Source of the DNA: Pithys albifrons albifrons
Taxonomy: Eukaryota > Chordata > Aves > Passeriformes > Thamnophilidae
DNA length: 64,000 nucleotides
Assembly (NCBI RefSeq): GCF_047495875.1
Contig: NC_092459.1
Coordinates: forward strand, 11,908,965-11,972,964
Direction of reading: 5' to 3'
The translations under genes and the position numbers were made by a program. The notes under the pieces were generated by a model, which saw nothing but the letters and a program-made list of their open reading frames with translations, ran no database searches and was not told the DNA's origin. Below are positions 1-13,100 of the stretch, in pieces; positions within the stretch are counted from its first letter, which is position 1, and each line of letters opens with the position of its first letter.

Positions 1-2150
1 ATTGACACAGCTCATCTAGCATGCTGGGGCAAGGTCTTGACTGAAGTTGATTAAAGTTTTAACTAAGTGAGGAGTGAATAAAAATTGAGTTAAGTACTTC
101 AGAATTTGATTTCTTAATAAGACATTAGGAACACATATCTAAAAACTAAAAATGGTGGATTTAAGTTAGTCAGTTATATAGGTTAGGCTCAATTGACTCC
201 TTCTAATAAGGATATTCACTCTCCTAAATTTCAAATAATTCTGCTATTTTTTCGGATATTTATTTCTGATTTTAACTGTCCTCTGAGCACAGTTCCTACA
301 TGCCTCCCTCATTCTGTCTTTTTTATTTCACAACCACAATTGTTTTTACTATATAGTGAAAGTTTTTTGCAAAAATAATGAGGATGATGAATATCATTAT
401 TAGCCCATTGAATGAAAAATACATGAACATGTGATGAATACAATTTTGTGAAGAGAACAGAACTTGTTTCATGAGGAAACCATTTGCATCACTAAGTCTT
501 CGAGAACTGATGTGAAATTATCCTGTAATTATCCTGTAATTTTCCTAATAGCTTTGCAGAAATTAAAGAACAGGACAAATATGGGAAGAGCAATGGGAAG
601 AGAGTGCCGTGATACAATTGTCACATCTGGATAAGATGTCAGTGACCTGGACAGCTATTCCAGAGTTCAGGACATAGCTAGAAACATCACTAGATGAAGA
701 AGGTGAGATAAATGAGTCCCTCCCACTCCACATTTCCTCTTTCCCTTGCTGCTTTTCCTTTATTTGCAACCTTAACATAAGTAAATCTTACATCTTTTGT
801 TGTAATGCCATATCACTTAATAACTTCTCGGCTTTTTGCCTTCACAACATTACACTGAACAAGTGCCAAAGACTTCCTTGACTTCTACCATGCACCAAGA
901 CTGTGTTCTCCAAACATGGGAGTTTCCCACCCGTCCTGCTTAATGCTTTTTTTAGCATCCATCACTACTTTCTTTGGAATTATATGTAATCTAAAAGCTC
1001 AATTAGAGTAAAATCATTACTTTATGAAATAAATTGGCTTTTGGCCTCACTCTTGACCAGTAATTATTAATTTTATAAACCCCTCATAGAGTTATTTTGA
1101 GGAAAAAAAAAGATTTTTTTTAAAATAAAAGGAAAAAATGACTAGCAGCCAACATCACCACAGCAAATGGTTTCTACAGAAAACTCAAGCCATATAGAAA
1201 TGTCCTCTGTAGGATCAAAAGGAGTGACGTAGGCCACTGGAAGCAGAGAGATACCAGTCAACACAGAGTGGGGGGAATTGGGAACTGGTACAGAATGAAA
1301 CACAGCAAAAGCTGGTGAACAAATATGTTGCAGAGCAGGCTGATGGAGGTTGCAGAGTGGCTGGAGAATGGAGGTTCTTGGTCTTTTCCAAAGGTCACAG
1401 CTACATCAGTGTGACCAGTCTGTGTGCTGCAGGCATCATGTAAATAGCCCTACCCAAGGCGAGTCATGTTGTTCTTTTAGTCGAGTGTCGGCCCAGTAGT
1501 CGGATGCTGTGGCACATGAGGATAAAGAATCCACGTTGGCTGAATAGCAGCATTAATCATGGGGTCCACAGACTGTGCTATGAGACAAGCTTGCCTTCTG
1601 TTTCAAAATTATATTCATGACAACAAATCTGTTAAACTCCTCCGCTGACATGTTTTACTTTCCCAGGACGGGAACACTGCGAAGGCTGCTTGTTGGCTCA
1701 GCTTCAATTTTCATGACAGATTTCAGACAGTGACCTAATCTAACTCTGGCTTCACAGGGAATGACATGGAGGTCCAAACTAACTATAGGAGCTTAGTGCC
1801 AAAGTGACCAGTGACAGATAAGAAAATAATGTATTTTCTGGTTATGAAAGACTATTTGCCTCCAAGACGGGGTTGAAATGCTGTGCATCTTTAAGGAAAG
1901 GAAGTTCCTGAACTAGACATCTGCTTCCAAGGGAGAAGATAGACTTGCTGTGATAGCTACAGACTTTTGCTGCTTATATTTTCTCCAGGGACACCCTAGA
2001 GCCAGAGTCAGCAAAAGAGGATGACCTAAGTCATTGATAACAGGCAGAAAACCCTTTCATCCTACAACTATTTTGAATACTCCTGAGATCAGGAATGGGA
2101 AAAACATGGGACTTTTGTCAGATGGTCATTTGCTGTTGAACTTTTCTAGA
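1..2150. other. Non-coding sequence, no gene recognised
   Basis: AT-rich sequence without a recognisable exon, RNA gene or young transposon. Open frames of 61 codons (193-378, +) and 71 codons (563-778, -) show no domain and look like chance. Small local structures are a perfect 11-bp tandem repeat (TATCCTGTAAT, 519-529 and 530-540), a short GGGAAGAG repeat near 582-604, and an A-run/T-run/A-rich patch around 1104-1138. About 1150-1450 is less AT-rich, but I recognise nothing in it. Confidence 0.6.
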
Positions 2151-2153
2151 CTT

Positions 2154-2690
2154 TACTTACTGAGCTACCTGGAAGACAACACTGTCACCAGTCACAGCCA
2201 GCACAGCTCCATGAGAGGAAACCTCTCCTTATCAAACCTGATTTGCTTCCGTGACAAGGTAGCCCACCTAGCTGATCAAGGGAAGCCAGTTGATGTCATC
2301 TTTTTGGATTTCAGTAAAGCTCTCAATACTGCCTCTCACAGGATTCTTCTATACAACATGTCCATCGCACAGCTAGATAAACACATCATGTGGTGGGTGA
2401 ACAATTGGCTCATGGATCAAGCACAGAGGGTAATAGTGAATGAGGTGACATCAGACTGGCAACCTCTCATTAGTGAGGTTGCAAAGGGATCCACCTCGGG
2501 CCCTGTGCTCTTTAATAGCTTCATAAATTACTTGAACGCAGGACTGGAAGGGATACTAAGCAAGTTTGCAGATGACACAAAACTGGGAGGAGTTGTTGAC
2601 TCCCTCAAAGGCAGAGAGGCCCTGCAGAGAGACCTTGAAAAATTAGAGGACTGGGCAATCACCAAGAACATGGAGTTCAGCAAGGGATAG
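2154..2690 (+). pseudogene. CR1 reverse transcriptase fragment, decayed
   Basis: An open frame starting at ATG 2034 runs to TAG at 2688-2690 (218 codons). About the first 40 residues have no evident homology; from about residue 41 it reads as the palm region of a CR1 reverse transcriptase. The first catalytic aspartate lies in VIFLDFSKA (D92, motif A). The second metal-binding pair is FADD (residues 178-181, nt 2565-2576), the CR1 form of the YxDD box, followed by the usual TKLGG. GPVLF (156-160) is kept, but the normally invariant PQGS turn before it reads AKGS, which should harm activity. The stop falls soon after FADD, well before the normal end of the protein; homology continues out of frame downstream. 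The N-terminal endonuclease and fingers are absent. The ATG is fortuitous. This is a dead copy, not a host gene. Confidence 0.9.
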
Positions 2691-3446
2691 TACCAGATTC
2701 TACACCAGGGATGTGGCAATTCCAGATGTATGGACGGACTGAGGAATGAGATGCTGGACAGCAGTGCTGTAAAAAGAACCTGGGGGTCCTGGTTGATGAC
2801 AAGTTTAATGAGAGTCAGCAGTGCCCTGGCAGCCAGGAGGGCCAACCACGTCCGGGGTGGGCATCAGGCAAAGCATCGTCAGCCAGGCAAGGGAGGGGAT
2901 TGTCCGGCTCTGCTCTGCTCTGGGGCCACCTCACCTTGAATAGCGTGTGCATTTTTGGGTGCCACAATGTAAGAAATGTATAAAGCTGTTAGAGAGCATC
3001 CGAAGAGGGCAATGAGGATGGTGAAGGGCCTTGAGCGGAAGCCATATGAGAAGGAGCTGAGGGCATTTGGTCTGTTCAGCCTCAAGAAGAGCAGACTGAG
3101 GGGAGACCTCACTGCAGTTACAACTTCCTTGTGAGGGGAATAGGATGGGCAGACACTTGTGTCTTCTCTGTGATGATGAGTGACAAGACCCAAAGGAATG
3201 GCCTGAAGTTGTGTCAGGGAAATTTAGATTAGATATTAGAAGGAGATTCTTCACTCAGAGAGTGATTGGTACAGGAACAGGTTCCCCAGGGCAGTGGTCA
3301 CAGCACCAGGCCTGACAGAGTTTAAGAAGGGTTTGGATGATACTCTCAGGCACATGGTGTGATTCTTGGAGATGGTCCTGTGCAGGGCTAATAATCCTTG
3401 TGGATCCCTTCCAACTCAACATATTCTGTGATTCTGTGATTCTGTA
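2154..3446 (+). mobile_element. CR1 LINE, 5'-truncated, 3' end intact
   Basis: A chicken-repeat-1 type non-LTR retrotransposon copy on the + strand. It holds the C-terminal half of the reverse transcriptase (see the RT entry), then the decayed end of the ORF and the 3' UTR, and finishes with the diagnostic tail of ATTCTGTG octamers at 3423-3445. The block around 3045-3135 (encoding a decayed LFSL-type stretch), the 'gttccccagggcagtggtcacagc' region near 3280-3304, and 'gatcccttccaactcaac' just before the tail are typical CR1 3' landmarks. The 5' limit near 2154 is where recognisable RT homology begins. CR1 copies are usually 5'-truncated by incomplete reverse transcription, as here. Many indels and stops show it cannot move itself. 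The same subfamily recurs inverted at 17088-17957. Confidence 0.93.
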
Positions 3447-5167
3447 ATGTTCCCAAGTCACTTCACCCCAAAATAAATACACTTGGTGCTCACAGATAGC
3501 CTTCTCAACACATCAAGAAGATAGGAAACTTTACAAGGTGAATTTTTTACAAGGACAATTTCATGTCAAAGTCAAAGGAGGGAATTCTACAATATTGGTG
3601 CCATGCCAATCCACTAGCTAAATGGTGAATCACACTTGTCAGGTCAGTCAATAATGCATTTGTGATCAGCAGTATATTTAACAACTTCTGTCCCCATCAC
3701 ACCAAAAGACCTCCTTTCTGCTCTTTTGAAACTCTCCAGACCACAAGAATTATTTCTTCTCTGGCCTGACCAGATGAAAAATATCCAGTCTCAGAGAACA
3801 GGAAAGGGACACCACCTCCTGCAGATAAAAACAGCAAAGCCAAGAGGAGGTTGAGGAAAGGAGCAGAACTTGTACCAAAAAAAATCCAAAACATGTCTCT
3901 CAAACTTTGATGTCTTCTCTTCTGCCTCTCTGCTCCAGGGCAACAGTTAATTAGAATAATTGAGGATTGAAAAAACAGCCCTAAGTCCAAGCTGCTGCTG
4001 CTTCTTTTTCCTCTACTCAACAAGCACCATAGCTACATATGAGCTACACAGTCAAACCAGTGGAGTGAACATGCATTGTATTTGGGCAATTTACAGTCTT
4101 GTTTCTATGAAAAGAGAAATCCATTGTGTTTGCATCAGCTTAGTCTTTTTATATTTGGAGCATTTGTTAATATATATTAAGTTATTAGGACACCCAGGCT
4201 GTTTCTCCTAAGATTGTGTTTCCAGCATAGAATCATTCTTTTATGCATCAATACATAATGGCTCAAATTTTCAGTATTAATCTGGTGATGGGTGGGTCAC
4301 TGCCAAACAGTGCTTCGGTGTTCTGGAACTTCCTGCTTAAGGGTATTTTCACTGACAACATGCACTTCAAGCTCCTATCACAGCTGTAGGGGTATGGGAT
4401 GGGTAAGATTAAAGAAGTTACTGAGCAGTTTAGCAGTCTAATGTCTGTTAAACTCATCAGTTTTATAGTATTAGTCCTTTTTGTACATCTGTTATGCTTT
4501 TCCCATGGGACTAAAGCAGGACAGACACCAGATTGCCTACTTAAGTGAAACAGAATGATTTCTCCCCAGTTTCTTCCTTTTTTGCCCATCAAAAGAAACA
4601 AAAGCAAAAACAAAGTGGAGGAAAAGGAAAATTAAGAAATAAGACATTTAAATCATTTCTACTGTTTTGATTGAAAAATTGTGACATTTCACTTGAGTTT
4701 CAGTCTTTTTAAATGTTAAAAACATTTTAGCAGAAAAAAATAATTTAATTCTCAAACCCCATTTTTAATTAACATAAAAACATGTAGTTCCAAGTATGTC
4801 AAAATAAGACAGTTTTTCAGTGGCCCCTTAAGCACCTCTTTTGCTGGGAGCCTGAAAAATCCAGCTTAGATGAAATTTCAGAGAAAAACTATTTCTACTT
4901 TTACACTGACAAAGATTTATAGTAACACTCAACAGAGAAATAAAAAGGGAAAAAAACCACAAAGTGGGTGAGCATTAAAAATTACTTTATTTATCCCTGA
5001 TTTTTATGCAGGTAGCACTCAGAAATTCCTTTGTGGACTAGGTCACTTTGTGGTAAAACATATATGGAAAATCTATGGGAAAAATCCTATAAATGCATAT
5101 ATATTTTTTAAATGTAGAAAAATGGCAGTGATAATATTCTGCCCATGGCATCAACCTATTTTTATAC
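3447..5167. other. Non-coding sequence, no gene recognised
   Basis: Unique-looking AT-rich DNA downstream of the CR1 copy. Open frames at 3697-4023 (-, 108 codons), 3960-4211 (+) and 4263-4613 (-, 116 codons) have no recognisable domains, and I see no splice-site-flanked exon. No tRNA, rRNA or young repeat was recognised. Confidence 0.55.
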
Positions 5168-5242
5168 CCCTTCAAATACTAAAATAGGATAATAAAAATT
5201 AAAAATGACCCTTCAAATACTAAAACAGGATAATAAAAATTA
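5168..5242. repeat. Two-copy tandem duplication, 41-bp period
   Basis: The segment CCTTCAAATACTAAAA...GGATAATAAAAATTA appears at 5168-5201 and again at 5209-5242. The copies differ by one base (T at 5185 versus C at 5226) and are joined by a short spacer (AAAATGA). The near-identity indicates a fairly recent slippage or unequal-exchange duplication. There is no sign of function. Confidence 0.85.
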
Positions 5243-8200
5243 CTCTTCCCTTCTTCTCTGGAGTCTATGATCTAGAAGATGAAAATGGTCTAAAGCACAT
5301 GAACACTGAAATCCAAGTTCCACTGACTCAAGTTCCATTATACGAAAGAGCAGTAGCATCTTGATCTGGTAAATTTGCAGTCTACAGATTCTACCCTTCC
5401 CTTATCCTTTGGAAATAAAAGGCTCTATTTTATTATTTTTTTCCGAGCTAACATTTACAATGGAACATTTTTTTTTATTTTTGGGATATGACAGTTAAGG
5501 ATAAGACAGTGCACCAGGTGTGCACAGAGAAATCACATGGTCAGCTCTGACCCACAATGAAACTGTATATGCTCCTGAAGGAAATTTGGTCAGTCAAAGC
5601 CTGTCTGACTTAGCCAACTAATTATCCTTCCTTTACTAAAGGGGAATTATGGGTTCCATCAATAATGAAGTCATGTTATGGGAATTTTGCTGACATTACC
5701 TACAGCATATCTTTCTGTAAAGATCAAGCAGCCTGGAAAATGGGTAACAAGTAATTTCTTTACAAACACCTTTATAAAGTAGGAATTGAGCAGAATACAT
5801 ATTTTCACAGGGGGCAGCCAAATTTGTGATGATTTTTCTGCACAAGAAGTCACATTGCTAATAAAATATGTCTGGATGCAACCACCTGTTGCTATGATGG
5901 CATATTTCTAGTCTGATCCAAGAATGTGAATGTCATGGTTATAAGTGCAGTGTTAGTAATCCAGAAACCACATATAGTTCAGCTTTCCCATTGTGTCCAT
6001 ATTGCAGAGAAAAGGTAAGATGTTGATAGCTCTGCCTTACAAGGAGGTGCACCAAGTCTGCCAGGTCAAGTAACTCATAACATTCACACAATATTGGATA
6101 ATAAAGAAGAAAAACTATGATAAATAGGAAATAACTTGCAAATCAATGGCCAAACCTCAACAGATGCATGCCTGATTGTATGTAACTACTGACAGCATTA
6201 TACTGCAGCATAACTAGAGTCCACTTTGATGTAAGGAGAGGGAATAAGGGTAGCTGCTGTGGCAGCTGTTGTGTGATGGGAGCCACAACTGCATTTCTGG
6301 GATGTCATTTCAGCTTTTAGTTTCTTTTCCTGCCTTGTCACAGGTTTTCTAGGGAACTTGAGTCATACCAGCATTTGTTCCTGTAATCTTTCTCATACTC
6401 ATGTATGTACACTACTCTTAAATGAAGGAAGGTACTGAACTCTCTCACAGGAATTTTGAAAGGATAAAAATGTTAGACATTGCAAATATAGTAACTGATA
6501 GTGATGGAAGGTAAATGTAGAAAATGCAGGGAAAGCTTAGAAAATAACTGCTTTTTTTTCTCTTTGATACAAATGCTTATATAAAACAATAATTGAAACA
6601 GAAACTAAAACAAAACTTAAGTGTAGTCCACCTTTGCATGATAAGAAACACTATTCCTGTAATAAATACTTAACTTCAGGACTAGAATTCAGAATATGTA
6701 AGGCCAGATTTCTGGCAGGCATAATTTATTTAACACAGATGATTTCAACTCTCCAAAATGGATATTTTTTCACAAGTCAAAGATTCTATGACCATCTTTT
6801 TATTCCACTTCATTCCTTGCCTTCATTCCACAGCCCCAAGGAGATTATGCTTCCCTCATCCATAAATTTAGCATAATAATATTTGTCCTTTCTAAAATTA
6901 CCTCCTAGATACCAAGTGCTCTCTTTTACATCCTTTACCATTTAATTATTGTTAATTTTCATGTGTTGAGTTTAGTCCCCCAAAAAAACCATTATATTTT
7001 GAGGGGCATAAAGACACCCCCTTAAGTGGTGTGATGTCTAATCTGAGTGCCAAAGCAAGGATTGTACTAGCAGACATCTGATGCCATCTATAGCTGTCAG
7101 AGTGGCAGCTTTTTCCTGTTCCTTCTGAGCACAGTCCCCACTGGGATCAATTTACTTTTTCATTCACACCACACAAAAGAATGTGTCGATAGGGCTGGAG
7201 ATGACGTCAGTGCAGTCAGCTGCAGAGAGCCGTGGAGAGTGCAAGTGCTGCAAACAAGAACAGCCATCGATAACATGCTCTTCAGATGAAAACCCTTCTA
7301 TTGGAAACCAATGGTCATGTTTATTAAAGCTTTGTTTTGAAATACAGCCAAGAGCAAACCAAAACAGCCAAACACACCAGTGCAGGAAATTCATCATAGT
7401 GATTTTATCCTGAAATAATTTAAAGAATGTTGAGCTTTAGAAAATCTCCTATTTCTAAGGAATGATTCTTTTGTGTAAGTATCCTAGTGACAGAATGCAC
7501 ACCAGTTCTGGTGCATAATTCACTATCCAGGGAACAAAGTGCTGCAGCTAGGGGTCATACTGACTTGAAGTCTAATCCACAGAGCAATGCAGCTACTGAT
7601 TATGAAGTGAGAGCAAAATTTATATTTTTACTTTTAAAAAAAAAAACTTTTTTTCTGAGTATTCAGCATAATTTTTTAAGTGATCTTCATAAGCTCTATT
7701 ACTCTGCAATATTTTAGAAGTGCATTGACTATAGAGAAGGAGACACCATTGTGACTGTGAGAATCATATTCTCATGACCCACAGTATTTTACCAAGTATT
7801 CATATGTTAATTTGAAGTACATACTAATACTTTTTTCCCAGACAACAACCACATCTAAGTTTTAATGTAGTAATTAATATTTTATTTAAACTTAGAGATT
7901 GTTAAGGCTATTTTGCCAAAGCAAATCTAACAAAATGCATAAGTAATCCCTTTCCACCTCACTCATGACACTCAGGTGCTTTAGGGGAGGCAGGCATTTC
8001 AGCAGGCTGATGGACTGTAAGATAAGCATAGGAAGGTGCTTGCAATGGGGAATATCTCCATTGACTTCAATGCCCTGTACATCAGTGCTTTAAAAGTACA
8101 AATTCAGGGCTGGAACTGGAACTAAGCCTGCAGTAGGAGTGTTACAACAGCACAGAGAGATGTATCAGACTTGCTACAATTTTGCCAGCTCAGAATTAAT

Positions 8201-10152
8201 GGCAGTGAAATTGTAGTGCCTGCATAGACAAGTTTCTGTGACTGGTGACACCGCAGCTTCTCCAGCAGTGACATGTCCTTAGTGCACTGAAGTGAGTGCT
8301 TACATTGTACTGCCTAAACATGGTGCAGAAGTAACCTTAGGGACTGATGTCTTTTATGTTTCTATGAAACACAACAAGGTTTCTCTACTGTCTTCCCTCC
8401 CTCGTATCCAGAGAGGACCAGACTTCAAAAAATAGCTGAATCTCTGTGTTTATTTGAGTCTTTTTCTGAGTGCTGACATTTACTATGAGCAAGCTAATTT
8501 GAACCAACTGGGAGGGGCAGCAATGAAGAAAAAGAAGCCAAAACCACGTTAGTTGGAAGACTACTAAGGAAATAAGTATTTTTTTTTAAATAGGGAACTA
8601 CTGGAATTACTACAAGCCCATTAAACTGCATAAAAGGCACTTTATTCACATTTTTAAGGTTTGGTTCAGGCACAAAATGAGTAAAGTCTGATCCAGCATT
8701 TTCTGAAATGAATGGAAAAATCCTTGTCACTTTCAGCTGAGGCTAAATCAATCTGCAGACTAAACCACTTGGGCTAATTTAAAGTCTGGGGGGAAATAAT
8801 GAAGACTAGCCAACAGAGACTGATAGACCATTGACTTGTTTGAATTTCATTTAATTCTTGGTCTAGAGGCTTCTCTGCAGTATCTTTAAGGACCTTAAGA
8901 GAATCCAGATTTCTCATTGAGGTCAGAGGGTAATCAGATCCTCAGGTCCTTTTAGAAAAAGCCTGAAGCTAAGGGAAAGAGGAATTTAGACACTCAGCAT
9001 GAATCTGCTACTTATAAAAGATTTCTGACTTATGTATCGTAGATGAAAGTTCCAAAATAAGGCCTCTCTTCTGTGCGTACTTACAGGCAATTCCACTTGG
9101 AATAAAACTGTAGGGAATTTCATTTTGCTTTGGTCAGTGAAACAGGGAAAGTCAACTGAGGTTTTGTCTGGAGTTCCAATGCAATATTTCTCTTCCCTCT
9201 CTAGGCACAGAAGAGGGTGGTAAATCATAACTTTAAGTTTTTGGTTTGACATGGGCAGACAGGTTGCACAGCAAGGATATTCCCATTTTAAAGGGAGGTA
9301 GCTATACTCTATTTGAGAAAGAAGCTTTGTATTTATTGTCTTACAGAGGCAAGGTATTATCACCACTCAATTTTTAACAGCTCAATTAGATTTTATACTA
9401 TATAATTCCACTGGCTTATTCATACAAGTGAAAATACTATTAACTTATATACGAAATGCATACACACATGCATAGATGCATATACATTTAATTCAGTGAT
9501 GATTCCTGTGAAAGAGCAATCATGGAGGTGATCATTCCAGTACTGCGTGTTCCTGAACATATATCTACATTTGGTTTTGTGAATAAGTGTCTGAGCAAAT
9601 ATATATGTATGTTTATATTTATATGAACATAGGCAATGTGTATATATGTTGTAGGAAGTGTATAGAAGTTTATATTAGAGATAGATCCTATGAAAGAAAA
9701 ACCTGTCACTGAGCTTTTTGACAGGCTGCAACACATTTTGGTTAGGGTGCATATTCCTAAGTAGCAGTGTTTATCACAATAATGACTGTTGGAGTAAGTC
9801 AGCCTGCCAGACGCCAGTGGCAGCTGAACAATATTGAAGTGTAGCGTCCTGTCAGTGAAAAGGTTTTTTGTCTGTACCAGCCTCAGAACCATGCTGCTGC
9901 TGCAGGTAAGGGTGAGGGGACCACAGGCTGGGGCTGGGCAGCACCTCTAGAATCAGTGACTCCAACACTGATTTCATGGAAAACAGATGCAGGAGGATGA
10001 GAGAGAACAGAGGTGGCAGTAAAATCAATGGGCTGTGTTAGTAGGGTAAATGGTAATGGAAGTAGAGTATCTGAATTCAACCACAGTGAATCAAAAATCC
10101 TTTGTGTAAGACAAATGTAGTGTGTTGGAGAAGCTGTCCTTTGAGCTTCTGT
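5243..10152. other. Non-coding sequence, no gene recognised
   Basis: About 4.9 kb without a recognisable gene. The larger open frames are 8986-9366 (-, 126 codons) and 9488-9892 (-, 134 codons). The second overlaps an AT-rich stretch with TATATGTATG-type simple sequence near 9598-9652, which explains its I/Y/H-rich translation. Homopolymer runs occur near 7636-7653 (A then T) and 8577-8587 (T). No transposon was recognised. Confidence 0.5.
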
Positions 10153-10162
10153 CCCCCCCCCC
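10153..10162. repeat. C10 homopolymer run
   Basis: Ten consecutive C residues, unusual in this AT-rich surrounding. Such a run is unstable in replication and prone to sequencing-length error. No associated gene. Confidence 0.9.
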
Positions 10163-13100
10163 AGGCAATGCTCAATCCAGTCTTATTAGTGAGTGATTTT
10201 GCAGTTATGCCAGTGGTTAATTTTATTTGAATAACACCTGGATCTCTGCATCTGAGAATCCCTTAACAGTCCCAACCACCTTGCCCTTTCTTTACCGCCC
10301 ACCGTTCCTAATGCTCTTGGGAGAGATACTCTTTGAATGAAAAGTTCTAGCTGGGTTTTTTTTTCCTTTCCCTGAGAAAAGCCATAGCTGAAGCCTTAGC
10401 ACAGATTTCCCCTCTGTCTTGGATGCCTTGCTGCTACTGTAAATCCAGTTGCACACTTGGAAAACTTCTTGTCTCCTCTGAGCTTTAAAAGTATACAAAT
10501 ACTAAGTAATGTTATGCTATAATAATGCCTACAAAGTTACAAAAAATGGCCTGCACCACCACTCTTCTATTGTGAAAACGCAAAGAACAGGCATCTCCTT
10601 CTGCATTTGCAGACAAATGAGTGGCCCAAATTACTCTGGGGCCAGAGACTAAACCTGCAGAGGAAGGTAAAAATCCCTGTAGTTTAGACATGTGAGTATC
10701 TGTTTCCAGAAGCAATCAGGTGCTTAAACACTTAAATAGCTACAGTTTCATCTGCAGCTAATTACAGGCTTAGCAAAAGAATGTGGTAAGGAAAGGCTGA
10801 AGACTGAATCCTGATTTGTACTTGATCCCAGAAAGACTTTCTTGAATGCAAACAAAAGAGGACTTCAAAGGCACAGTGAATGAAGCCAATTTTTTGTATC
10901 TATATAGGACTCTCTTTATTAACATCCTAAAGCATTCATTATTTGATGGTAAGACACAGGATCTCACAGTGTTATCAAAATTAAAAACTGTACCATGAGG
11001 CTTAGACTTTTAAAAGAATGAGATATTATAAGTTTTCCATACAATGGCAGTGAGAAGACAGAAAAGAGTGATACACAAGAAACTGTAGAGTTACACAAGT
11101 CACCCAGATCTTTACCCAGTGAATCTCATTTCAGGAGAAAAAAAAATCTTAATCCCTATCCACAACTCACTACTTGCTATTTCCAAATACAGATGCTTCT
11201 TATGAGAAAGGAAACAAAGTCACATACCAGCTGCTCACTTATGGTAGCTCCATTTCAACCCATTTACAATATATAGATGTAATCCAACCTACATTTTTAT
11301 TACAAGTGACAGTTCACTTGGACAATGCTGCATGTTATTTGTCAAACACCAGCTCTAAAAATGTGCCAGAGTTTTTTATGGATACAGCTAGAATTCTGTA
11401 ACCATGCCCTTCCCATGGGCTTGTCCATGGAGGTCAGCAGAGTAACCATATGTCATTTTGTTAGAACATTGCTTTTTGCACCAAACTTTGTTCAGGAAGC
11501 TGCAGATTTTTGAACAAAAGCACACCAATCCGTTGATAGAATATTTGAACAAGGAAAGGAAGATTTTGGTGTATTTTTGTTTCCTTTCAGAAATGGGGGA
11601 CCTGATTAGAAATTTTGGTACTGTGAAAGCAGATGAGACTATTGCTTGTAAAGAGAATGCATTCACTCTCTCTTTCAGACATCAGTGCAATATCCATTGA
11701 AATCAATGGGAACGATTTCACTGACTCAATTTCTGCTACACTAGCCTCTGTGCACTGCACAAAGACACGCAGCTTTCTGAAAATAGAAGAAACAAAGTTG
11801 TTTGAACTTTTTCATCTTCAATATAACAATCCTTTAGAGCAACCAACAGTCCCTTTCCCCATGCCAAGATCTGCTTCTGCCTGTATCAGAGAAGGCTACT
11901 TTGATATTTTGCTTTAAAAGAGGCACAAAATGACCATTATCTTTATAATCATTTTAGATATCATTGATCTTCTTAGTTGATGTCCTATTGAATCCCTCTC
12001 CCAACGCTCATAGTATTTCCTCAGATTGCCTAAGGATGCCAGCAGGTACTGTGAGGTGGGTTACATTCACTTCATATTTTGAACTTTTTATTCAACCCCA
12101 AAACCATGAAGTTTAGTATTTTTCAGATGAGATTCTGAAGTGTGGTAAACAGAATCATAGATAGTTGCTGAACAAAGGAGAAACAACAGTTCACTTTGCA
12201 AATACTGTAGGATGAGCAACTGCCCAGCTACTGCTGGGGAAGGAATTCAGTAGCAGTAAGGAGATTTTACCCCTTTTCGTCCTTCTATTGATAACAGCAG
12301 GTTCAGCACATTTTTCCAGAGATTTCTGAAAGTCTGAAAGATTCAGGTAAACGACCACTGCATGCTTGAACAAAGCTCTGTGAGGTTTGTTTCACACTAG
12401 ACCTAAATGATGTGCTGGAGCTTGGAATGATGCAGCTGAAACCATGCTCTATCTACACACCAGTACATCATCCTTGTGCCAGGCACGGAGATTGCAGTTG
12501 ATTCACTGCATATCCACTGCCATATTTTTGTTTGAAATTTCCATTTGATTTAGGGATCCGTAAGCATAAGTTGCTAAAACCAATTATGTAGAACTGGGTT
12601 CAGAGCAAGGTAATACACTTAGAGGTGCTGTCTGAACAATGAGAAGCAGTTGAGTGCTGACTATACCGTGTACTAGAGACATTTGAAGTTGGCATTGGCA
12701 GCATAAGATGCCTTTGGCAGAAAATGGTCTTTGCACTATCAGCAGAGACACAGTAGTCTGGATAATGCCTATGGCTTTATTCCCTAGGAAAGAGCAAAAG
12801 AAGTTTCACAATTTTTCAAAATAGGAAAAAAGTTAAATTCAAAGAGATCAACTATAAATGGGATTATGTACATAGTCTTTGAATTCTTTCACCATCAATA
12901 CATTAACACAGACAGAGGCTAGGCAGCGGATCCAGACTGTTGTTCACATGGAAGAAAAGAAAGAAAACTGATAGAGATTTTGGGCACTCTACCTATGGCA
13001 CAATGAACATCACCAGCCTAGGGAGAATGCCTTCAAGCAATATATCATTAACAACGATAATAATGATAATTCAGGTACATATATTATAGTTTTATAATGA

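Noticed and set aside
822..840. ACTTCTCGGCTTTTTGCC resembles the 5' start of U2 snRNA.
   Set aside because: Only about 18 bases are similar, and the following bases do not match the conserved U2 branch-site recognition region. Not enough for even a pseudogene call.
9488..9892. 134-codon open frame on the - strand, the longest outside the LINE copies.
   Set aside because: I/Y/H-rich translation of simple AT sequence at one end, no domain and no splice context. Its length is plausible by chance for 64 kb in six frames.
11694..11709. CCATTGAAATCAATGG palindrome as a repeat-family hallmark.
   Set aside because: The palindrome is real, but its flanks cannot be assigned to a repeat family, so no mobile element is called.
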